Shown piece by piece: positions 44,692-52,749 of a stretch of 55,356 nucleotides of DNA. The first letter of the stretch is position 1. The number at the start of each line of letters is the position of its first letter. Made by a program: the position numbers and the translations under genes. Under the pieces are notes generated by a model. It searched no databases. It worked only from the letters and a program-made list of their open reading frames with translations, and was not told the DNA's origin. The DNA is taken from positions 1-55,356 of the forward strand of contig JANQEY010000326.1 in assembly GCA_028278125.1 (NCBI GenBank), read 5' to 3'. Origin of the DNA: a bacterium. Lineage in GTDB: Bacteria; Electryoneota; Electryoneia; Electryoneales; Electryoneaceae.

Positions 44692-46221
44692 ATGGCTTTA
44701 ACAGTAAACGGTAAAAACCTTAATATAGAAGATGTTGTCAGGGTTGCTCGCGGCCAGGAAAAGGTCGAGCTACATTCTGATTCACTCGAGAAGATAAAAA
44801 AATGTCGTTCGTTCCTGGAAAAAAAGGTTGCTGACGGCGAGATCATGTACGGCGTCAACACCGGGATAGGTGAATTCTCGGAAATCGCACTGGATGACAA
44901 CCAGACCAGGGAATTTCAGAAATACCTCATCTATAATCATGCTGCAGGTATTGGTGATCCGCTTCCCATAGAGAATGTCCGTGCGGCAATGTTATGTCGG
45001 ATCAACGTTCACGCGAATGGTCTTTCTGCCAATCGTCCTGTAATCACTCATACTTATATCGATATGCTGAATAAGGGCGTCACACCTGTAGTTTGTGACA
45101 AGGGAAGCGTTGGTGCTTGCGGTGACCTGGCACCAATGTCCCAGATCGCTCTTTCATTAATGGGAGAAGGGGAATCCTTTTACCAGGGCGATAGGATGCC
45201 AACTGCGACAGCCCTGGAAAAAGCTGGTATTCCTATCCCTGGGTTGGAAGTTCGCGATGGCCTGTCTGCGATAAACGGATCGAACCTGATCTGTGGAACC
45301 GGTTGTCTCACCTTATATGATGCCGAGCGTTGGCTGAAACAGGCTGAAATCGCTGCCGCGATGTCGCTTGAAGCCCTCCTGGCAAATATGAAACCCTATG
45401 ACAAACGTCTTCACCAGTTAAGGGGTTTCCGTGGGGCGGTAACCAGTGCGGGAAATATTCGTAAAGTACTGGATGGTTCTGACCTTGTTACCGGTAAAAT
45501 GAAGGTGAAGGTACAGGATGCTTACAGTATGCGTTCGTCACCACAGGTTATAGGTGCAGCACGCGACCAGTTACGCTGGACACGCGAACAATTTGAAATA
45601 GAGCTCAACGGGATAGGCGATAATCCCATCTTTGTCCCGGATGATGATGTAGTATTATCAGGTGCAAATTTCCAGGGTACTCCAATTAGTATGCCCCTGG
45701 ATATGGCAGGTGCGGCGTTAGCTATGGTCAGTGTACTATCGGAACGCAGACTGAACCGCCTTCTTAATCCTGCACTGAGTGTTGGTTTACCCGCTTTCCT
45801 GACTAAGGGCGCCGGGATGTTCTCAGGGCATATGCTCAGCCAGTACACAGCAGACATGCTGATTGTTGAACAACGGTTATTGTCCAACCCGGCATGTGTT
45901 CAATCCATTCCCGCAGCTGCTGACCAGGAAGATTTTGTCAGTATGGGATGGAATACAGCACTGAAATCAGCCCAGATTCTCGAAAATGCATATGGTGTTC
46001 TAGGTATTGAATTTATTGCCGCCGCCCAAGGGCTGGATTTCCGTGACTTTAAGCCCGGGAAAGGCACACAGGCCGCACATAAGGCAGTCAGGGAAGTTGT
46101 GGAACATCTAGATATTGACAGACCACTGTTCACCGATCACAACAACATGAAACAGGCGGTGAAAGAACTTAAGGTTCTCGAGTCCGTAGAAAACGAGATT
46201 GGTGAGCTCTACTTTTATTAA
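44692..46221 (+). CDS. hutH: Aromatic amino acid lyase, histidine ammonia-lyase-like, with Ala-Cys-Gly at the MIO site
   Basis: MIO-dependent ammonia-lyases eliminate ammonia from an aromatic amino acid. The best match is histidine ammonia-lyase (HutH). The 509-residue length, Tyr53 (YGVNTG), His83 (YNHAAG), QDAYSMRSSPQ and DQEDFVSMG fit HAL. The residue that cyclises to the MIO cofactor, normally Ser in Ala-Ser-Gly, is Cys143 (GACGDLAP; codon TGC). All else around it is canonical, so a Cys-derived MIO is possible, or activity may be altered. No hutU or hutI genes are adjacent; the next gene is a different amidohydrolase. A tyrosine/phenylalanine lyase or aminomutase is an alternative. GAGG precedes the ATG. 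Confidence 0.85.
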   Translation: MALTVNGKNLNIEDVVRVARGQEKVELHSDSLEKIKKCRSFLEKKVADGEIMYGVNTGIGEFSEIALDDNQTREFQKYLIYNHAAGIGDPLPIENVRAAMLCRINVHANGLSANRPVITHTYIDMLNKGVTPVVCDKGSVGACGDLAPMSQIALSLMGEGESFYQGDRMPTATALEKAGIPIPGLEVRDGLSAINGSNLICGTGCLTLYDAERWLKQAEIAAAMSLEALLANMKPYDKRLHQLRGFRGAVTSAGNIRKVLDGSDLVTGKMKVKVQDAYSMRSSPQVIGAARDQLRWTREQFEIELNGIGDNPIFVPDDDVVLSGANFQGTPISMPLDMAGAALAMVSVLSERRLNRLLNPALSVGLPAFLTKGAGMFSGHMLSQYTADMLIVEQRLLSNPACVQSIPAAADQEDFVSMGWNTALKSAQILENAYGVLGIEFIAAAQGLDFRDFKPGKGTQAAHKAVREVVEHLDIDRPLFTDHNNMKQAVKELKVLESVENEIGELYFY

Positions 46222-46249
46222 TAACAGAAGTTCATGACGCTTCTTATAT

Positions 46250-46286
46250 ATCCCGGGATTATGAATATCCCGGGATTATTATTTAT
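46250..46286 (+). terminator. Intrinsic terminator after the ammonia-lyase gene
   Basis: Two copies of the palindrome ATCCCGGGAT (46250-46259 and 46267-46276), separated by 7 bases, form a 10-bp hairpin followed by TATTATTTATATT. It would stop transcription before the amidohydrolase gene, which therefore probably has its own promoter. Confidence 0.75.
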
Positions 46287-46324
46287 ATTCAACTTGATTT
46301 ATAACTCAGGTCAGGATTTATTAT

Positions 46325-47866
46325 ATGCAGAAAAACCAGGAAAGAATCCTTTTTACCGGCGCCGATGTATGGGTAAATCGGGCGAATCTCAATTCATCTC
46401 CCCATGATATTCTTGTTGTTGACGGGAAAATCGAAATGGTTGAAACTTCCGGGAATATCGCGCACGATCCGCCTGCAGGCACCAGGATTATAAAGCTAAA
46501 TGGTGGATTGTTGATGCCGCCATTTTTTGATGGTCACATCCATATCGAGCAGGGTGGACGTTTACTGAGAAACCTGCAGCTCCTGGAAATTGAAAATCCA
46601 CATGAGGTATTAAATCTGCTTACCGATGCTGAGCCCAATGACGATGAATGGTTAATAGCTATTGGTTTACATGAAAACGCCTGGCCGACTATAGAAGATA
46701 TCAACAGGGCAACAGCAGATAAGCCTGTCCTGATTTATACCAGGGATTATCACAGTGCCATTCTGAATAAAGTCGGGATAGATAAAATTGGATTAACAGC
46801 AGAGTCAGAATTACCCGATGGAGGATGGCAGGAGCTTGATGAGAGAGGGAATCCACTTGGAATACTGCGAGAAAATGCGGTTACCTGGACAGAAAACCGG
46901 ATGCCGGCAAGGACAGCGGAAGATAGATACAGGAACATAACACAGGCGCTGGATTACCTGGCAAAATTTGGCATAATGGGCGGATCTGACGCCGGGAAAG
47001 TTGATGATTGGCCAATATTTGAAAAGCTTTCTCAAAAAGAAAATTTTCCCTGGCGTATTGAGTGCTGGGTGAGGTGTCTTGAAATTAACGAGTTTTGCAT
47101 TAACCAGGAAAAATATATCAGTGACAATCTCCGTAGAAATAGAATTAAACTGTTCATGGATGGTGCTCTTGGCAGTCGAACAGCATGGATGAACGAACCT
47201 TACACTGACAAGCCTGACCTGAATCCCGGTCCCGTGCCTGATTTAGATAAATTGGAATCTTTTACAAAAAACGCTTCTGATGACGGTTGGGCTTTCGCGG
47301 TTCACGCCATTGGCGATTCATCCGTCGATTTCACACTAAAACTTCTATCTGAATTTTCTAAATCCGATACTCCAAACAGGATTGAACACGTTCAGCATGT
47401 ATCTCCAAATTGCCTTGAAAGAAAAGAATGGGATCACATTATTCCTTCAATCCAGCCGCTGCACCGCCTGGAAGATGAGGCTATGCTGGAGAAGAGGGTA
47501 GGGAAGGAACGAGCGCAGTTATCGTATCCCGGTAGATCCATGCTGAGAAAAAACCGTCCCATCGCGTTTGGAAGTGACTGGCCGATTGTTTCACCGAATC
47601 CATTTAAAAACATAAAAGCGGCAATATCACCACGGGATAATAATGGTATGCCGGGTGAGGAATTTTCCATAAGGGAAGCTGTTGCGGCAATTACATATGG
47701 ATCGGCAGTTGCAGCAGGATTCAACAATTTGGGAAAGATTCAAAAAGGATACAGTGCTGATTTTATCTGGTTGGCTGAAAACCCGGAAGATTCGATAGAT
47801 GCCTGGGCCAGCAGCAAAGTTTCAAAGGTATGGAAAGAGGGAAGTCAAATTTTAAATCTCAAGTGA
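46325..47866 (+). CDS. YtcJ-like amidohydrolase (Amidohydro_3)
   Basis: This is a 513-residue metal-dependent amidohydrolase. Seen: LNGGLLMPPFFDGHIHIEQGG (the HxH metal site), the Amidohydro_3 stretch IKLFMDGALGSRTAWM, AVHAIGDSSVDFTLKLL, RIEHVQHVSP, FGSDWPIVSPNPF and AAITYGSAVAAGF. It closely follows the YtcJ pattern rather than imidazolonepropionase (HutI), which lacks the DGALGSRTA block. The substrate is unknown. AGGA precedes the ATG. Its last bases overlap the convergent biotin-carrier gene by 8. Confidence 0.9.
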   Translation: MQKNQERILFTGADVWVNRANLNSSPHDILVVDGKIEMVETSGNIAHDPPAGTRIIKLNGGLLMPPFFDGHIHIEQGGRLLRNLQLLEIENPHEVLNLLTDAEPNDDEWLIAIGLHENAWPTIEDINRATADKPVLIYTRDYHSAILNKVGIDKIGLTAESELPDGGWQELDERGNPLGILRENAVTWTENRMPARTAEDRYRNITQALDYLAKFGIMGGSDAGKVDDWPIFEKLSQKENFPWRIECWVRCLEINEFCINQEKYISDNLRRNRIKLFMDGALGSRTAWMNEPYTDKPDLNPGPVPDLDKLESFTKNASDDGWAFAVHAIGDSSVDFTLKLLSEFSKSDTPNRIEHVQHVSPNCLERKEWDHIIPSIQPLHRLEDEAMLEKRVGKERAQLSYPGRSMLRKNRPIAFGSDWPIVSPNPFKNIKAAISPRDNNGMPGEEFSIREAVAAITYGSAVAAGFNNLGKIQKGYSADFIWLAENPEDSIDAWASSKVSKVWKEGSQILNLK

Positions 47867-48389
47867 TTTCAAATAGAATTGCCCCCTTATCTACTGCTTC
47901 ACCCGGTTTGACATTGATTTTACTTACTTTGCCGCACTTGGGTGACTTTATCTCATTTTCCATTTTCATGGCTTCCATAATTACAACACCCTGGTCTTTG
48001 CAAACCTCATCACCTTCACTAACCAGGTTTTTAACTATAAGACCCGGCATTGGGGCTTTCACCTGGCTTTCACCAGTGCCGGCATCGGATGCCTGGATGA
48101 ATTTTTTTAAATAGGCTTCACGTGATGAGACAACTTCTAAAGAGAAATCATATCCACCAGAATGTACCCGAAAACCTCCGGGGTTGCCGTCTTCGATACA
48201 CATCAGTTCGCTTTTACCATCAAGCAGTAATGAATAAAGATCCGGCTCTCTTTCTTTGATAATATTCAGAGATTTTTTTTCGCCATTTATAAATACTGAG
48301 TCAGTTCCTTCTTCAAAACTAATCTCATATGAATGATCGTTAACGTTAACCTGGTAGCTGTTATGTTCATTGATATTATTATTGTTCAT
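47859..48389 (-). CDS. Biotin carboxyl carrier protein of an acyl-CoA or pyruvate carboxylase
   Basis: A 176-residue protein with a C-terminal biotinyl domain (about 105-176): KAPMPGLIVKNLVSEGDEV, then EAMKMEN with biotin-accepting Lys142. The N-terminal about 100 residues form a beta-rich part like the 'BT' segment of split propionyl-CoA/methylcrotonyl-CoA carboxylase alpha chains, rather than the Pro/Ala linker of AccB. Its start overlaps the biotin carboxylase gene by four bases. The carboxyltransferase is not in the window, so the acyl substrate cannot be named. Confidence 0.88.
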   Translation of the reverse strand: MNNNNINEHNSYQVNVNDHSYEISFEEGTDSVFINGEKKSLNIIKEREPDLYSLLLDGKSELMCIEDGNPGGFRVHSGGYDFSLEVVSSREAYLKKFIQASDAGTGESQVKAPMPGLIVKNLVSEGDEVCKDQGVVIMEAMKMENEIKSPKCGKVSKINVKPGEAVDKGAILFEIT

Positions 48390-49906
48390 TTTAGGGCTGA
48401 CTCCCTGCCTTTTAATTTCCAGGCACTCTGTCGATGATTATTCAAATAATTGTGATTTGAATTTGAAACATTTGCGGTAGTATTTCCAGACATCGAATGC
48501 CGCTTCCAGGCTGCAGCAAGTGCGGCGATTTCCTCATACTCTTTTTCTTCTTCGCGTATTACTTCAAGGTCAAATTCTCTCTCAACAAACGAGGTGTCAA
48601 AATCACCTTTCTGAAACGCTTCATTATTCATCACGAACAATCCGAATGGAATAGTTGTCCTCACACCTGTTATGTGGTATTCTTTTAGAGCCCTTTTCAT
48701 CCTGCGGATAGCGTCATCCCTTGTATTATCCCAGGCAATCAGCTTGCTTATCATTGGATCATAATGAATGCTTATTTCATCATCTTCACTGATTCCACTG
48801 TCTTCACGTATTCCGAAACCATCCGGTGGTTTATGGTAACGGATTTTACCTGTAATGGGCAGGAAATTATTCAAAGTGTCTTCACTGTATATTCTTACTT
48901 CGATGGCATGACCATTTATCTTGATGTCATCCTGGGTAAAGGGAAGCTTATCACCTGCCGCTGTTTTTATCTGCAGCTTGCATAAATCTATCTGGGTTAC
49001 CATCTCGGTTACCGGATGTTCAACCTGGAGACGGGTATTCATTTCGAGGAAATAGAAATTTCTATCCTGGTCAACGAGGAATTCAACAGTCCCCGCGTTC
49101 CTGTAACCGCATGCTTTTGCTGCTGCAACGGCTGCTTCACCCATTTTCTCACGTAATTCCGGGGTAACGATCGGGCTTGGAGACTCTTCAACAACCTTCT
49201 GGTGACGTCTTTGAATTGAACATTCGCGTTCACCGATATGGATTGTATTGCCATAGTTGTCAGCGAATACCTGGAATTCGATATGCCTGGGTCGTTCAAT
49301 GTATTTTTCCAGGTAAACTATCGGGCTTCCGAATGCCATCTGGGATTCCCGTGCTGCCGATTCCAGAGCACTTTCAAGATCTTCGGCTTTATTGACTACC
49401 CTCATACCTTTACCGCCACCTCCCATGGCTGCTTTTATCAGTACTGGGAAACCTATTTCATCGGCAAACTTTACAGCATCTTTAACGTCGTCAATCCCTT
49501 CAGGTGTTCCCGGAACAACAGGCACACCCGCTTTCATCATAATGGCACGTGCTTCGGTCTTTGATCCCATTGATGCTATAGCTTTGGGAGGAGGACCTAT
49601 CCAGACTAACCCGGCGTCAGTAACGGCTTTAGCGAAATCTGCATTCTCAGATAAAAATCCGTATCCGGGGTGGATCGCTTCAGCGCCGCTTTTTTTAGCG
49701 ACATCAATGATTTTATCGCCTTTGAGATAACTTTCCGTTGCCGGAGCAGGTCCGATCTCAAATGCTTCATCAGCAAGTAATACATGTTGGGCAGTTCTAT
49801 CAGCTTCAGAAAAAACCGCCACAGAACATATTCCCAGTTCCCGACACGCTCTTATAACCCTGATAGCTATTTCACCACGATTTGCGACTAGAATCTTCTC
49901 AAACAA
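48386..49906 (-). CDS. accC: Biotin carboxylase subunit
   Basis: Carboxylates biotin on the carrier protein using ATP and bicarbonate. It has 506 residues with an ATP-grasp fold: ILVANRGEIAIRVIRACRELG, IHPGYGFLSENADFA, KAAMGGGGKGMRVV (glycine-rich loop), ECSIQRRHQKVVEESPS, FLEMNTRLQVEHPVTEMVT and the C-terminal DPMISKLIAW. The extra about 50 residues after the core, Asn-rich near the end, are unlike the 450-residue AccC norm. It starts with TTG supported by GGAG seven bases upstream. It is paired with the biotin carrier, so it may serve an acyl-CoA or pyruvate carboxylase rather than fatty acid synthesis. Confidence 0.92.
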   Translation of the reverse strand: MFEKILVANRGEIAIRVIRACRELGICSVAVFSEADRTAQHVLLADEAFEIGPAPATESYLKGDKIIDVAKKSGAEAIHPGYGFLSENADFAKAVTDAGLVWIGPPPKAIASMGSKTEARAIMMKAGVPVVPGTPEGIDDVKDAVKFADEIGFPVLIKAAMGGGGKGMRVVNKAEDLESALESAARESQMAFGSPIVYLEKYIERPRHIEFQVFADNYGNTIHIGERECSIQRRHQKVVEESPSPIVTPELREKMGEAAVAAAKACGYRNAGTVEFLVDQDRNFYFLEMNTRLQVEHPVTEMVTQIDLCKLQIKTAAGDKLPFTQDDIKINGHAIEVRIYSEDTLNNFLPITGKIRYHKPPDGFGIREDSGISEDDEISIHYDPMISKLIAWDNTRDDAIRRMKRALKEYHITGVRTTIPFGLFVMNNEAFQKGDFDTSFVEREFDLEVIREEEKEYEEIAALAAAWKRHSMSGNTTANVSNSNHNYLNNHRQSAWKLKGRESALK

Positions 49907-50042
49907 TTATTACTCCAAAATATTAATTGGATATTCCAGGGATATATTTACTGTCCAAATATAATAAAGAACATATGTGAGTTACTCATGAATTTAATAT
50001 TCTGGTTTTAGTATTTGTTTATCTAAAACATCCGCAAAAAAT

Positions 50043-50067
50043 AAGGAAAGCTTTATACGCTTTCCTT
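50043..50067 (-). terminator. Intrinsic terminator of the HTH-receiver gene
   Basis: AAGGAAAGC (50043-50051) pairs with GCTTTCCTT (50059-50067) across TTTATAC. On the minus strand it is followed by a T-rich run (ATTTTTTG). It lies about 50 bases beyond the stop of the minus-strand regulator gene. Confidence 0.75.
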
Positions 50068-50117
50068 TGTAGCAGCGTTTAAATAAATCCAACTCTGAAT
50101 CAACAAAAAGTTCCTGA

Positions 50118-50720
50118 TCAACCACCACGTGCTTTAGTTAATAATTCATCAACTGCCTGTGTTAGTTCCTGGAAATCTGGTGGTTTATCCATATACCTGT
50201 CAATCCGTAAATCTTTCATTGTGTCTCTAACAACATTATCGATGAATCCGGATAATACAATGATCCGGGTTCCACTGAGTTCGGTCTGTTCCCTTAGCAT
50301 GGAGGCAATTCTCATTCCGTCAGTGCCCGGCATATGAAGATCGAGAATGATTAGATCCGGTTTATACTTCATCAGCATCATACCGGCTTCTGCAATATCC
50401 GGGGTTCCCAGCACTTTTCTGTCTTCCCGTTCGAGGAAAGGCACAAGTGCCTTGATAATCATCGGATCGTCATCAATGACTAGGATAGTAGGCGGTGTAA
50501 TTGCCTGTTTCCAGTCGTCACGAACTTCAAAACCATGTTCCGTACAAAAACGCACTAATTCCTCAGCATGAACACGATAATGACCACCGGGTGTTGTTCC
50601 TGCTTTTAGCTGTCCGCGTTTAATCCAGTTTGCCACTGTCTCAGGAGTAACCTGAGCATGAACGGCTATATCGCCTGTAGTAAACCAGACTTGCGGTGCA
50701 TGAGATTTTGATGATGACAT
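50118..50720 (-). CDS. Response regulator with N-terminal MerR/excisionase-type HTH
   Basis: A 200-residue protein with the domain order reversed from usual response regulators. Residues about 10-62 form a HTH_17/BldC-like DNA-binding domain (FTTGDIAVHAQVTPETVANWIKRG, GGHYRVHAEEL). Residues about 78-198 form a receiver with acidic pocket VIDDDP, phosphoacceptor Asp127 (LIILDLHMPGTDG), Ser157 and Lys179 (DKPPD). All phosphorylation residues are present. I infer phosphorylation controls DNA binding or dimerisation. No kinase is adjacent; the two kinases in this window are candidates but unlinked. It is transcribed alone and has its own terminator. Confidence 0.9.
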   Translation of the reverse strand: MSSSKSHAPQVWFTTGDIAVHAQVTPETVANWIKRGQLKAGTTPGGHYRVHAEELVRFCTEHGFEVRDDWKQAITPPTILVIDDDPMIIKALVPFLEREDRKVLGTPDIAEAGMMLMKYKPDLIILDLHMPGTDGMRIASMLREQTELSGTRIIVLSGFIDNVVRDTMKDLRIDRYMDKPPDFQELTQAVDELLTKARGG

Positions 50721-50848
50721 AATCTGACCTTATTAGTGAACAGTTACAATGTCGTTAGTACATTATTAATATGCAACCCTAAAAACTTAAAAGCCAAAAA
50801 TTACCAAACTATTTGAGAGCCTTTATTGCTGGTAAAGACATCAGCCCT

Positions 50849-52378
50849 CTAAGCGTTCATATCAGACCATTTTTTAGCCATCTTCGCGAATATAACCAGT
50901 GCAATGACAGCAATAATTCCGATAACCGCAAAAGGTATCCAGACATAGTATTGAGGATGATATGTATCCCATAAGAGTTTAGTCGCATCCACAGCGTTGA
51001 GTCCGGTCACTTCCTGCAATTTCAAGAATGATTCAGTGCGTGGAACACCTAGTAAGTCCGTGAGTTTCCCGGCGCCTCCCGTCCAGGTAATACCGTCACC
51101 CATCTTGGTATGCTGGACAAGATATTTTTGCGCCAGAACAGCTTTTTCACCCCATTCACCGTATATAAATCCAGCCATCGACGAACCGACATATCCACCA
51201 ATTCCTACAGGGATATTCACGTATCCAAGATATAGTCCCTTTTTACCGGGAGGTGCGATCAGTCCCAGGTATTCATTTTTCTTAGGTCCTGTGAGCATTT
51301 CACCCAGTGAGAAGAAGATAACGCCCAGCAGGAAGATTCCACCTATATTTGTGAAACCGGCAACCAGGATGCCGAATGTAGCTACGGACATTCCGATTAC
51401 CATTGACTCAAGTGTTCGGAGTTTTCGAACCAGCCAGGAGACAGGAATCATCAGGAGAATAATCAGGCCGGCATTAAGGTTCAGCAGGTATTCCTGCGGA
51501 ACCTGTGGACCTCGATCCGTTGCAATTACCCATCCTTCCGGAATGAAGGGGATTTTTGCGAAAAACCCCGCAACATCAGTACTATCATTCCAGTCTGTCA
51601 GGAAATTCGGATGTAAATCCCAGAGTTGGTACATCATTAACCAGAAGCAGGACATGATAAGCAGCCAGCTTATCAACCTCGGTTCAAATATATTTTTGAT
51701 AGTCCTGGCAAATACCTGCAACGGGTTTTCAGTTTTATCGGCACCCGATTGAAAGTCCTTGAACGTAAACAGCATCAGGTAATTCAGGGATGTAATTATC
51801 GCTGAAGCGATAAACAGGTGACGCCATGAATATTCGTGCCTGAGATAACCGGCAAGGAAAGGACCAGCGAAGGCGCCAATGTTGACAACCCAGTAGAAGA
51901 TGCCCCAACCTACAGAAGAATTTTTCTTTGTCAGGTTTTGTGCCAGAGAACCCTGCAGACTTGGTTTGAAGAATGCCGTACCTGTCGCGAGTATCATCAC
52001 TCCGAAGAAGAATCCCCAGAAGGTTCTCATGTATGCCATCAACAGATAACCGATGATGTTCATCGTTACAGAGAAAGCCAGGGTTTTCTTATAGCCATAA
52101 CGGTCTGCATAACCGCCCGTAAACATCGGCAGCACTGACTGGAAAATAAACCACCAGCCGTAAATCTGCCCTTTCTGGACGGCCGTAAAATGTAATCCGC
52201 CAGGATCATCAGCCTGCATGATATAGACAGCGACTACGCTTCGAACGGCGAAATAGGCCATCCTTTCCCACATTTCGATACCGTTCAACATCCAGTATCC
52301 CCATGGGAATCCGAAAAGCCAGATACCTTTTCGGCCGTTTGGATTGGGTAGGGTGGAAGTGGAATTACTCACGTGCAC
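50849..52378 (-). CDS. POT/PTR2-type MFS transporter
   Basis: This is a 509-residue major facilitator with about twelve to fourteen TM helices. The first helix carries E35-M-W-E38-R39, the ExxER motif of proton-coupled oligopeptide transporters, and GGYADRYGYKKTL is the MFS loop 2-3 motif. GIFYWVVNIGAFAGPFLAGYL fits the POT family (quoted in part). Substrate is probably di- or tripeptides, taken up with protons in the inner membrane; some relatives move nitrate or other solutes. The start is GTG at 52378 or the second GTG at 52372; AGAGGA supports both. A long loop (about 430-480) before the last helix is unusual. Confidence 0.85.
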   Translation of the reverse strand: MHVSNSTSTLPNPNGRKGIWLFGFPWGYWMLNGIEMWERMAYFAVRSVVAVYIMQADDPGGLHFTAVQKGQIYGWWFIFQSVLPMFTGGYADRYGYKKTLAFSVTMNIIGYLLMAYMRTFWGFFFGVMILATGTAFFKPSLQGSLAQNLTKKNSSVGWGIFYWVVNIGAFAGPFLAGYLRHEYSWRHLFIASAIITSLNYLMLFTFKDFQSGADKTENPLQVFARTIKNIFEPRLISWLLIMSCFWLMMYQLWDLHPNFLTDWNDSTDVAGFFAKIPFIPEGWVIATDRGPQVPQEYLLNLNAGLIILLMIPVSWLVRKLRTLESMVIGMSVATFGILVAGFTNIGGIFLLGVIFFSLGEMLTGPKKNEYLGLIAPPGKKGLYLGYVNIPVGIGGYVGSSMAGFIYGEWGEKAVLAQKYLVQHTKMGDGITWTGGAGKLTDLLGVPRTESFLKLQEVTGLNAVDATKLLWDTYHPQYYVWIPFAVIGIIAVIALVIFAKMAKKWSDMNA

Positions 52379-52749
52379 GCATCCTCTCTATCCTTCAAGG
52401 AGTAACATTTATAATTATTTGTATCAGGAATTACATAAACAAATGCGATATAAAATCTCAATAGTATACCGCTAAGTCTATTTCTCAATGAATTTGCTAT
52501 TTTACGTTTTTCTCAGGATTGAATCAAGTGATTCATCTATTTTTAGGTTCGATTATCTATAAATGCTTCAAAATCTTTTCTCTGTCAGGATTTATTGAGA
52601 TTAGCTAAAGAATAAGAATTACGCTCTGAACATATAGTTACAATTTTTAAATAATCACACTTAATTTTTAGCTAATTGTACGTAATCGCTTGCCACAATA
52701 TAATCAAATCAATAGTTTGTATAGACAAATCTTTCAACGGGGGTGAATC
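52379..52749 (+). other. Intergenic region between divergent genes
   Basis: 371 bases with no gene that I can support; AT-rich. It must hold promoters for the divergent POT and FG-GAP genes. It also contains two copies of the palindrome TTAGCTAA in longer inverted form: ATTAGCTAAA at 52600-52609 and TTTAGCTAAT at 52667-52676, 67 bases apart. These could be paired operator sites. No riboswitch or tRNA-like element is seen. Confidence 0.6.

Noticed and set aside
44692..47866. A histidine-utilisation (hut) operon
   Set aside because: The second gene is a YtcJ-like amidohydrolase with the DGALGSRTA block, not imidazolonepropionase. hutU and hutG are absent, and a strong terminator separates the two genes.
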